A stretch of DNA of 64,000 bases from Paenibacillus sp. HWE-109 (GTDB taxonomy: Bacteria > Bacillota > Bacilli > Paenibacillales > NBRC-103111): assembly GCF_022163125.1 (NCBI RefSeq), contig NZ_CP091881.1, forward strand, positions 5,766,001-5,830,000. Direction: 5' to 3'. The stretch's first letter is position 1, and each line of letters opens with the position of its first letter. Under the pieces are notes generated by a model that saw only the letters and a list, made by a program, of their open reading frames with translations, made no database searches and had not been told where the DNA came from. Shown one piece after another: positions 25,801-33,207 of the stretch. Position numbers and translations under genes: made by a program.

Positions 25801-27809
25801 TTCTTTACAGCTTGAGTAACACTTTGACCACTATCATTGGTTGTATTAAAGATGCTCTCCGTTTCACTAGGGTACGCATAGCCCGTATCTGATCCGAAAA
25901 TGGTGACTGTTTTCGCTGTCTTTCCGTTATCCAATGTTTTCGTTGAGCTAACTTTTTGTACTTTACCAAGTAATGGAGTAGCAGCACCTGTACAACTCGA
26001 TGTACTAGTACCGTTAGCATCCATGATATCGTAACATGTGTTGGTCATTTCACTCTTAGGATTTGTGTAAGTTTTTAGCCTCCCGTTCGTATCATAGAAG
26101 TAACTTTCTGATGAAGCACTCGTATCGCTCACATTTTGATACCACGATTTAGATTGTAATTGGTTATAAGTCAGTTCATACGCGTACGTAGTTGTATATT
26201 TACTTTGTGTGGCTGCATCGTTTAATTGTGTCTGAGTTAGTGGTTGCGTCTCGCTTTGCAGACCGCCCCATACATTATAAGCTTTATTCACAAAGAGTTT
26301 ATTTGCTGTTATCTCAGTGTCGCCTACCGCGTAGTCTGCCATTTGGATACTTGTTGGTAAATATGTAAAAGTCGAATGAAAGGCAAGGTTGGTAGATATT
26401 TTACGCTCCCCATTAGAAGTTTTTGTCTCCGTCGATTTGGGCTGCTTGAGTCCGTTAAAAGTTGAAATGGTTTGTAGTCCATTCGTACTCGTCGTACTTT
26501 GCAATGTTGATGTTGAAGAAAACGTATAGGTGCTCGGGAGATTATTTTGATCGTAATACGTGGGATAACCAGTATAGTCGCCAAAGTAAGTGTAATTTAT
26601 TTGATTATTATCCGTTTTCATCACATCTTTGCGACTTATGATGCGAAACTCTTCCCCAACGCCGCTTGTTCCTAAGTTTCGAGTGACTTTTTCATACTGG
26701 TACTTGGTCTTGGAATTAGGGAAGGAAATAGTATCTAACAGAAAATGGTTATTATGTCCAAAGCCACTGGCCAAGTTTTTGTAGTAGTAACTAAATTTAC
26801 CACTAAAATACATATTCGTCGTGGGATCCACAGCATAATCAAAAGAAAGGTAATCTCCAGTTTGATTTTGAATGCTTGATAAAAAGGGCTGATAGCCATC
26901 TGGATTCCCATTAAATGTACTTTTAGAACGCCATTTCGTGTACGTAACTGATTGAACGACACTACCACCAGGGTCTTTAACCGAAATAACGGTTTTCTCC
27001 CCATTAAAGTTAGGATCCGTTGTTGTCTGTAGGTTAGTGTCATAGGTAAAACTCACCATTCTACCGACTGTATCGGTAATTGAATCGATCACTTTATATG
27101 TTTGACCGTCGTACATTAGGCGATCTAGGTGAGAGAATGTAATTTTATTTCCAAATCGGTCTACTATCCCCAGCAAGCGACCGTCTGATGCAAAATATTC
27201 ACGTTTCATGCTCGCATACTCTAAATAATAAGCAGAATTAGCCTGTCCATTAGAAAAAGTGTTCGCGGTATCTTGTACAAAACGCAAGTCTTTACCTTGA
27301 TAACCTAGTAAATGCGTATAGCTTTCTGCAGTACCTGTTGCACTGAAATCCACACGATAAATGGAACCTTCTCCGTTATGATAATACATATAACCATCCT
27401 GCAATTGTAAAGAAGGAAACCGAAACGACCATCCTATTCCCAAATCGTATCGACTATTCAGATAATTATTTTTTTGAATATTGCCAGAAACATTGTATTT
27501 TCTCGTATATCCAAAGCTATAGTTACTTTGATACAATATCCCAATATCTAGATCAAGCCCTTCTATACCTGAAAGATGAATATGATTCTGCTTCCACGTG
27601 AGCGAACCAGTAGCAGGATCAATCGCTTCACTAGAACCATTATGATCTGAGTATTGCGGCTTTTGAGTTTGGTTAATTTGCTGCTGGGTAATAAGACCAT
27701 TCATGACTGCATCAGTACCAAATACATCCGCATAAACATGTTGGGAAGAAAGCACCGTAACGATGAGCAATGCAAAGAATCCACTAATGAAAATAAGACT
27801 CTTTTTCAT
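22833..27809 (-). CDS. Secreted RHS/YD-repeat protein with variable C-terminal domain
   Basis: This 1658-residue protein has a signal peptide (KKSLIFISGFFALLIVTVLS ... VYA, about 1-27). From about residue 60 it is built of YD-type beta repeats (YTYDALGRTTEV, YDALNRLHAV, YEYDDNNNITS and many more) that form the RHS shell. The RHS core ends with SETGLYYLRARFYDPSVGRF and NLYTYVENNPLIYSDPTGH. About 190 residues of unrelated sequence follow (from VKRSDNADLIK to the end), the position of the toxin in polymorphic RHS proteins. That tail contains one hydrophobic stretch (AVIGYGIGLLVA) and two Cys; I do not recognise a catalytic fold. AAAGGAGGG inside the end of the previous gene drives its ATG. Confidence 0.9.
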   Translation of the reverse strand: MKKSLIFISGFFALLIVTVLSSQHVYADVFGTDAVMNGLITQQQINQTQKPQYSDHNGSSEAIDPATGSLTWKQNHIHLSGIEGLDLDIGILYQSNYSFGYTRKYNVSGNIQKNNYLNSRYDLGIGWSFRFPSLQLQDGYMYYHNGEGSIYRVDFSATGTAESYTHLLGYQGKDLRFVQDTANTFSNGQANSAYYLEYASMKREYFASDGRLLGIVDRFGNKITFSHLDRLMYDGQTYKVIDSITDTVGRMVSFTYDTNLQTTTDPNFNGEKTVISVKDPGGSVVQSVTYTKWRSKSTFNGNPDGYQPFLSSIQNQTGDYLSFDYAVDPTTNMYFSGKFSYYYKNLASGFGHNNHFLLDTISFPNSKTKYQYEKVTRNLGTSGVGEEFRIISRKDVMKTDNNQINYTYFGDYTGYPTYYDQNNLPSTYTFSSTSTLQSTTSTNGLQTISTFNGLKQPKSTETKTSNGERKISTNLAFHSTFTYLPTSIQMADYAVGDTEITANKLFVNKAYNVWGGLQSETQPLTQTQLNDAATQSKYTTTYAYELTYNQLQSKSWYQNVSDTSASSESYFYDTNGRLKTYTNPKSEMTNTCYDIMDANGTSTSSCTGAATPLLGKVQKVSSTKTLDNGKTAKTVTIFGSDTGYAYPSETESIFNTTNDSGQSVTQAVKKKMTYYIGTGLLKDVTDENTNKTAYTYDALGRTTEVKYPTFKNLNGGQYDVSDVYIYINSTSSQLYDSTNVGNYGLHVRSYRKYTQKSNNSITYLNEQYEFHDSLGNLRIKQFIDPNTGTWKFNQYHYDDLSRVNYSIDPMGNTSTANYDAWGRQNEVADVYGNLYETEYNLKARRSTHYFVAAADVSAYRTNSAQNNLKSSYVERDADQWGRLLTIRAYKDWPNQTQPVTESYMYDILGNVATYIDPKKNFNADGVTRKFTYDKLNRLVTLKDALGQLTNYQYDTGGNLQQVSMQSSSSDTPAVLNTKQYNEIGGLIQKTDPSNLSETYTYNNMGLLNKHTDRNGTIFTNQYDEQNRLTVSTVSASGTTLSSMSIIGSNGIMYDKAETYLNGISTGSMTTGMDNMKRLTSISMSGTNYSSNLSLAYDSNSRVTRQTNNLSSYNVNFHYDKQRMDKVQVDGQSTANTADTVNASYEYYANGKVKSITYPTLSDGSVLKTANMYDALNRLHAVTNTKGSTTLSTYSYEYDDNNNITSKTETVNQVTNTTNYTYDALNRLRTINRQDGSTASYMYDLKGNRSTLQDNAMNLSLSDTGYSYDLLNRLTSVTSGTNTISFAYAPNNLRYKKTSGTQTVQYQYNAGGQVISESDGNNTVKANYIRGDRLLAKKETSTSKMYYYLYNGHGDVTQIVDTSGNVVNQYQYDEWGNVTSQTEGITNSFKYAGEQYDSETGLYYLRARFYDPSVGRFINEDTYEGQINNPLSLNLYTYVENNPLIYSDPTGHVKRSDNADLIKLTKDQSDKWMTANNTECVSLSCKWNRVQDMMNAEKKADQIRSEYYYSKNQKLADDIKYKYVPVANHDLVSDNGQKTTVSVLSTGQVFYDENPKYSYWEQSNTTSSFEYWEAKTTKAVIGYGIGLLVAKQFGGKSLEHPTGFTAGILSEAWMPENPDVGERRTIIYRTDIETQNTQQLIVVTKGYNVIDYRYWSDYK

Positions 27810-27812
27810 GGT

Positions 27813-28508
27813 TTACTTCCCTCCTTTGCCCTTCGGACTCTTATCATGAATCTTTTGAAGTCCTGAACGACCTTCCTCTTCATAGGCTGCAATAATATCG
27901 TCAGATGCTAGGTCAGGATTCGTCTCGACCTGTTGAAGGATTTCCAGCTTTTCTGCATCACTTATAGTTTTACCTGTAAACTTTTTCTCAAGATTAGCAT
28001 GTTTCTTTATAAGCGTTTTAAGTTGCTTTTGCTTCTGTTCTGTCACATCTTTTTCTATGTCATCCCAATTTTCTTTTCCTGCACGTTTCGTTTTAATCAG
28101 CTCTTTTGGATTGACAAGCAACTGGTTACCAATTTCATCTGAACGATAGATGTCTTCCAGTGTAGCTCCACTTAGTAAGAGTTCCTCCACGTCTTTTTGG
28201 GCATAGTTAAACTCGTCTTGTTGCTTTAGACGATGTTTTCGGTTTTCTGCAGCTTTTGCTTTAATAGCTTCAACTTGTTTGTCCGTTTCATTTGGTGTAG
28301 TAATATCCTGTGTAAGTGTTTGTGGCTTTTCTTCTTCCCGATCAACTTTCTTTGAAAGATCATTGGGACGGAGTACATTTCCAACTTTGCTGAGACCTCC
28401 AGAAATGATATTGCTATCTGCTAATACTGGTAGAGCTAAACTACTGACTACGACAACGATTAACAAAACAGAAACTATAATTTTGAACCTCTTACTATAT
28501 TTTTTCAA
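27813..28508 (-). CDS. Small secreted or anchored protein of the RHS operon
   Basis: This is a 231-residue protein from TTG 28508, 7 bases after GGAAAGGAAG. A hydrophobic segment at about 9-30 (FKIIVSVLLIVVVVSSLALP, then VLADS) is a signal peptide or anchor. The rest is charged and mostly helical, with Lys/Glu-rich stretches (KQVEAIKAKAAENRKHRLKQ) that may form coiled coils. Repeating I-x-x-S-D-E-I-x-x and L-x-x-V-E-T-N-P patterns occur. No known family is recognised. Only three bases separate it from the RHS start, so it is probably a dedicated partner of the RHS protein, such as a chaperone or linker. Confidence 0.7.
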   Translation of the reverse strand: MKKYSKRFKIIVSVLLIVVVVSSLALPVLADSNIISGGLSKVGNVLRPNDLSKKVDREEEKPQTLTQDITTPNETDKQVEAIKAKAAENRKHRLKQQDEFNYAQKDVEELLLSGATLEDIYRSDEIGNQLLVNPKELIKTKRAGKENWDDIEKDVTEQKQKQLKTLIKKHANLEKKFTGKTISDAEKLEILQQVETNPDLASDDIIAAYEEEGRSGLQKIHDKSPKGKGGK

Positions 28509-28627
28509 TGGGGATCTTCCTTTCCAACTAGTGGGTGGTATTTGTTTGCTGATTAGAAACACCTTGTGCCGCTAAAAATTTTGGTGTAATAAGTGAAAAT
28601 AATATAACTAGACTTTACGTTCTAGTG

Positions 28628-31600
28628 TTACTTTGAAATTAAATTCCCATTATTATCATAAACAAATGTTTTAATGATCTGACCTGTTGATGTAATGCTG
28701 ATGGAAGTCAGTCTCCCTCTCGAATCATAGGTGTAAGTCAGTTTTCCATTTAGAAATACGCTTATCGCATTGCTCGATAAAGATAAGTTGCCTGCGCCGT
28801 CCTTCGCCTTAACAGTTAAAATATAAAGCGTATTTGCTGAAAGACCTGTTACCGTATACATTGTTGTACTACCATTCACACTTCCAGCTAACGTTGACCC
28901 ATTGTAGATGTCATAACCCGTCACCCCTACATTGTCTGTTGATGCGGTCCATATAAGCGTAGTAGTGTTATTTGTTTTTCCGCTTATTACTACGTTGCTT
29001 GGATCTGTCGGGGCTAGCGTGTCAATGATTGCATTTATGGTACCACTTGCAGCTGATAGATTGCCTGATCCATCTTTTGATTTCACACTAAATGAATAAG
29101 TTGTATTGGCTGTTAGTCCCGCCACGGTAAAGGTAGTTGTCGCTCCGTTTACAGAGCCTACAAACATAGCTCCCTGGTAGATGTCATAACCTGCTATCCC
29201 TACGTTGTCTGTCGATGCTGTCCATGTGAGCGTAATCGTACTATTCGTTTTTCCGCTTGTTACTACATTACTTGGAACTGTCGGGGCTAGCGTGTCAATG
29301 ATTGCATTTATGGCACCACTTGCGGCCGATAGATTACCTGACCCATCTTTTGATTTCACACTAAATGAATAAGTTGTATTGGCTGTTAGTCCCGCCACGG
29401 TAAAGGTAGTTGTCGCTCCGTTTACAGAGCCTACAAGCATAGCTCCCTGGTAGATGTCATAACCTGCTACTCCTACATTGTCTGTTGATGCTGTCCAACT
29501 CAGTGTCACGGAATTTGCTGTAGATCCACTAATTTTCAAACCGCTTGGAGCCGTGGGAGGAGCCGTGTCAGGGTATTTTAAAGGAATTGAGATATTTGCA
29601 TAAATACCACGACCTTCTATATAAATATCTTCTTGGAACACAATATAATAAGTCACTCCTGCAGATAAATGCGGGAAAATCCTATAATTATGCTCTTCTT
29701 CCAGTAATCCCGTTAAATCCGGTTGTGAAAAAATTAATATAGTTGGATTAGCATAATCGACATAATTAAATGGATTGATGTCAATGTTATGTTGTCCCGA
29801 AACGCTAGGAGTAAATTGAAAGAATTCAGGAATCAACTGAGGTTCGCGGACGTTTACATTTGATCCTGGTGTTATAGTATTTGAATAACCCCAAGTCATA
29901 ACATTCTTTTTAACAGAAAGCCGTGTATGCACATAACTGCCGTTATGACCAACAACCTTTATGTAATAATTTTGCCCTGGAATCATATTGACTCTTATTT
30001 CAGAAAACGTACTACCCGAATGATCATCATTAAAAGCGATTAAATTGGTCAGATTCGCATCACTATACATATAAAGCATCGTATCGTTTGAACCGCTCGA
30101 ACTTACTCCTCCAAAATAATCGGTTAAAATCGAGTAATTACCGTAAGCAGAAGGTGTAAAACAGAATACTTGGCTTGTGTTCACAGGTGAGTCCACATCC
30201 ACTGGTGCAAGCAAGTTAAGCATATTCCATAATGAACTAACGGATAATCTGGCGTTTACCGCACCTGAATGGGGTAGAATCTGTACATAATACTCCGTGT
30301 CTTTCGTTAGCATTACGTTCATTTCAGAGAATACTGATCCATTGGCATCATTGTTGCTAGCTATCTGATTGGTTAACTGCCAGTCAGTGAACAGCTTTAA
30401 CTCCGTATCATTAGGTGAACCATAGCCCCCAAAAGGTCCGGTGTAAATTTTATACATACCTGTATCTTCAGGTACAAAAGAATAATAATAGGAATCGCCT
30501 GCTCCAAGCGATACATCTTTATACAGGTTTAGATATAAGCGATTATCCAATATAGAAACAGCCGGATCTTCATCCACATAATTAGGCAATAAAATTTGAA
30601 ATTCATTTACGCTCTCCTGATATTTCAATCTCAGGCTATCAAATTGATCTTTCCTGCTTTCAAAAACAGCATATACACTCGAATAAACCGATTGTCCAAC
30701 AGTCGTTCCGTCATCCGATGTTACTACAAGCTCCATCCCGTCATGCAAAATTAAATTTTCAATCAAGAGCTCGTTGTAACGGTCCTCAATCTTCTTGGCC
30801 GCTTCGATATTGTTCTCTTTCAAAGCCAGCTTCTTCAATCCAAGAAGTCTGTTATTGATTTGCAGCAATTCCCGGTCCCATTGAACAAGAGGATCTTGCG
30901 AGGAAGTCTCTATAGGACCTGCAACTGCTGGAGGGATCGGCTTATCGATAACCCCAAGCGCTCTGGCTAGATTAACAAGTCCATGCCCGTACTCCAGATT
31001 GCCTCCCAACTTGGTAGCCGTTTCAAAAAGTTTGTTTTTGACTTGTTCGCCTGTCCAATTCTTATGGGCAGACCACAAGGCTGCTAGCGATCCTGTAACA
31101 TGGGGTGCAGCCATCGAAGTACCGCTAAGATTGCCGTAGTCTTGATCACTTGTCGTACTGAGGATTTCCGAGCCTGGCGCGACCAAATCGATCTCATTCC
31201 CTGTACTGGAATAATCCGCCCGCAAATGTTGTTTGGTAACAGCGCCTACGGAGATGGTTTCTGGATATAAAGCAGGGTAGGCCTCCGTCTCAGCACCTTT
31301 ACCACTATTGCCTGCAGCTGCTACGACCAAGATGCCCTGCTCCGTTGCTGCTTGAATAGCCTCATGCAAAGCTCTGCTTTTGTCACTCCCACCAAAACTT
31401 ATGGAAATAATATTCATTCGATTCTGAATGGCCCATTCAATTCCCTGAATCACTTGACTATATGTCCCCGTACCGCTTTGATTCAGTACTTTTACAGCGA
31501 ATATTTCCGATTGAGGGGCCACGCCAATAACACCAATACGGTTATCCAAGGCAGCTATCGTGCCAGCTACATGAGTACCATGTCCGTTATCATCCTGATA

Positions 31601-32266
31601 TCCAGTGAAACCTTCGACAAAAGAGACTCCGCCTTTTACTTGTAGATCTGGATGATCACTTATTCCCGTATCCAAAATCGCAATTCGAATAGCGTTTCCT
31701 CGCTGATTCTTTTCGGTCAGCAGATCGGCTCCGACAGCATGTATTCCCCATGGAAGTTGTTCTTCGTTTTTCTGTCTTGTTATGGAAAATGACCGCTCTC
31801 TAGTTACAGGGCCAATGGAAGCAATGTTTACCTCCGAGTCAGGCTCAATATAAGCAATGTTTACCTCCGAGTCAGGCTCAATATAAGCAATGTTCGTATC
31901 GCTCTGTAAGCTCTGAACTTCACTCACATCCAAATTTAAACCCAGTGAATTGGATGAAGATAATTTCTTTGTCTTCTTTTTTTGCAGCCCTTTTCTAGTT
32001 TTAAAATTCTCAGACTCTACGTTTTTCTTAAGACCGACAATGTACCTCTTCTCATTCTTTCTTCCATTCATTTCTTGAATTTTGGTTGGTTCCTCAATAT
32101 ATACTTGCTCTTGCACTGTGGTTACACGGTCTTCCTTACTGCTTAACATTATTTGTGCGTTTAAAGGTAGTGATGTTTCACTGCTGGCCAAGGCTGTGCT
32201 TGACATCATCAGCATGGATGAAATCAAAATTGAAACCACGGGGATAAGTCCTTTCGTTCGTTTCAT
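28628..32266 (-). CDS. Secreted subtilisin-like protease with FN3 domains and a C-terminal YD repeat
   Basis: This is a 1212-residue protein. Signal peptide 1-28 is followed by an I9-like propeptide (about 70-150) that contains an 11-residue tandem duplication, NIAYIEPDSEV. The S8 domain (about 170-440) has catalytic Asp199 (AILDTGIS), His229 (GHGTHVAGT) and Ser384 (SGTSMAAPHV). Three PPC-like beta domains lie at about 560-890 and three FN3 domains at about 905-1170; the first two FN3 repeats are almost identical at DNA level with a 273-bp period (29027/29300). The last 40 residues are a single YD repeat (LTYTYDSRGRLTSISI, then FVYDNNGNLISK) like those of the downstream RHS protein. It begins the operon. 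Confidence 0.92.
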   Translation of the reverse strand: MKRTKGLIPVVSILISSMLMMSSTALASSETSLPLNAQIMLSSKEDRVTTVQEQVYIEEPTKIQEMNGRKNEKRYIVGLKKNVESENFKTRKGLQKKKTKKLSSSNSLGLNLDVSEVQSLQSDTNIAYIEPDSEVNIAYIEPDSEVNIASIGPVTRERSFSITRQKNEEQLPWGIHAVGADLLTEKNQRGNAIRIAILDTGISDHPDLQVKGGVSFVEGFTGYQDDNGHGTHVAGTIAALDNRIGVIGVAPQSEIFAVKVLNQSGTGTYSQVIQGIEWAIQNRMNIISISFGGSDKSRALHEAIQAATEQGILVVAAAGNSGKGAETEAYPALYPETISVGAVTKQHLRADYSSTGNEIDLVAPGSEILSTTSDQDYGNLSGTSMAAPHVTGSLAALWSAHKNWTGEQVKNKLFETATKLGGNLEYGHGLVNLARALGVIDKPIPPAVAGPIETSSQDPLVQWDRELLQINNRLLGLKKLALKENNIEAAKKIEDRYNELLIENLILHDGMELVVTSDDGTTVGQSVYSSVYAVFESRKDQFDSLRLKYQESVNEFQILLPNYVDEDPAVSILDNRLYLNLYKDVSLGAGDSYYYSFVPEDTGMYKIYTGPFGGYGSPNDTELKLFTDWQLTNQIASNNDANGSVFSEMNVMLTKDTEYYVQILPHSGAVNARLSVSSLWNMLNLLAPVDVDSPVNTSQVFCFTPSAYGNYSILTDYFGGVSSSGSNDTMLYMYSDANLTNLIAFNDDHSGSTFSEIRVNMIPGQNYYIKVVGHNGSYVHTRLSVKKNVMTWGYSNTITPGSNVNVREPQLIPEFFQFTPSVSGQHNIDINPFNYVDYANPTILIFSQPDLTGLLEEEHNYRIFPHLSAGVTYYIVFQEDIYIEGRGIYANISIPLKYPDTAPPTAPSGLKISGSTANSVTLSWTASTDNVGVAGYDIYQGAMLVGSVNGATTTFTVAGLTANTTYSFSVKSKDGSGNLSAASGAINAIIDTLAPTVPSNVVTSGKTNSTITLTWTASTDNVGIAGYDIYQGAMFVGSVNGATTTFTVAGLTANTTYSFSVKSKDGSGNLSAASGTINAIIDTLAPTDPSNVVISGKTNNTTTLIWTASTDNVGVTGYDIYNGSTLAGSVNGSTTMYTVTGLSANTLYILTVKAKDGAGNLSLSSNAISVFLNGKLTYTYDSRGRLTSISITSTGQIIKTFVYDNNGNLISK
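31821..31894. repeat. 33-bp tandem duplication in the protease propeptide
   Basis: Bases 31821-31853 are repeated exactly at 31854-31886, and the first 8 bases are repeated once more. The unit is a whole number of codons, so it adds 11 residues without breaking the frame. It is a recent slippage or duplication event. Confidence 0.95.
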
Positions 32267-32717
32267 GCTTCGTCCTCTTTTCTTTTTTAGTAGATGAAAT
32301 CAAAAGGTTTACTTTAAAAAATTAAACAAAGTGCACCCCCTTTCGTAGAATTTTCATATATTTGCAAATTACGTTTCAATATATTTGGAATAGAAATAGA
32401 AAACTATGATTGGCAAAGCTCTGGAGGTTTATGGAAATGATTGAAAAGCAGGGAAGGTGAATGACCTGAAGACTAACATAGGAGAGAAAATCATAAGGAA
32501 AAACCAAACATTTACACAAAATTAACATGTTTTTACTTTTATTATTTTGTTTTTCTAATTGTATTTTAAAACCAAAGTCGATAACTGTCGAAATTTGTTG
32601 TCGAAACTTGGAATAACATTAAATATTCACTAACTTTTTCCACACAAATCCACAATCCAACAATCTGTTCATTTTGAATAGACCAATTGTAATAATTTAC
32701 AGACACAAAGCTGTTAC
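32267..32717. other. AT-rich intergenic region upstream of the protease-RHS operon
   Basis: About 450 bases without a plausible gene. The stretch 32490-32660 is strongly A+T-rich with runs of T, and contains TGTCGAAA twice (32587 and 32603 area). It probably holds the operon promoter, but I could not fix one promoter with confidence. Confidence 0.4.
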
Positions 32718-32955
32718 GCAACCAACTTTGTCTTCAGCTATATTGACTCTTCATTTACCAATATGTCACACCCTCCTTGTTTCCAGGAGGTTATTGATAA
32801 AATTCGCGCCGAACTTCAGGCTAATCAACGGAAGAATGTCTCAATCTTCCAACGATTACGATACAATTCGCTAATTCCTTCTGCCGTTAATCAAAGCGAT
32901 TCGAACCATTTAGACCTGATCGATCAAGGAGTTTTCGGCTACTGGAAGCTCCGGT
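32718..32955 (+). pseudogene. Decayed, internally deleted copy of the TetR gene at 36.9 kb
   Basis: Bases 32718-32771 match 36833-36886 at 52 of 54 positions, and bases 32779-32826 match 37107-37154 at 43 of 48. The 220 bases between those blocks at the intact locus, which hold the operator and the helix-turn-helix, are missing here. Weaker similarity continues to about 32955. The frame is broken. It is a duplicated regulator that lost its DNA-binding domain. The rest of 32956-33144 holds no gene I can support. Confidence 0.8.
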
Positions 32956-33144
32956 TTCTTCAATAAGAGCATCCATCTGGGTGCGATCTGCAGGTCTCGC
33001 AGGAGTAAGCACGGTTTTTTCTGGATAAACCGTGTCCATTTCGCAAAAGATTATCCAATACGTCGCCCATTTGTATTTACTCAGACATAGGCTCCATTGC
33101 ATGCAATCCCAAGCACTTTCTGAAACGTTTCATTACCTTAAAAG

Positions 33145-33188
33145 ATAAAAAAGCCCCCAACCCCACGTTTAACGTGGTTTTGGAGGCT
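33145..33188 (-). terminator. Terminator of the GH2 gene
   Basis: On the minus strand AGCCTCCAAAACCACGT pairs with ACGTGGGGTTGGGGGCT (33152-33188). TTTTTTA follows. It lies 20 bases past the stop codon. Confidence 0.85.
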
Positions 33189-33207
33189 AGGCCCCTCATA
33201 GATGAAA

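Noticed and set aside
32320..32350. SigI-like ACCCCC and CGTAG before the protease gene
   Set aside because: The C-run is on the wrong strand for the protease gene and is not followed by CGAA at the right spacing.
32887..33102. Minus-strand frame of 71 codons
   Set aside because: It overlaps the tetR remnant, has no clear ribosome binding site and matches no family I recognise.
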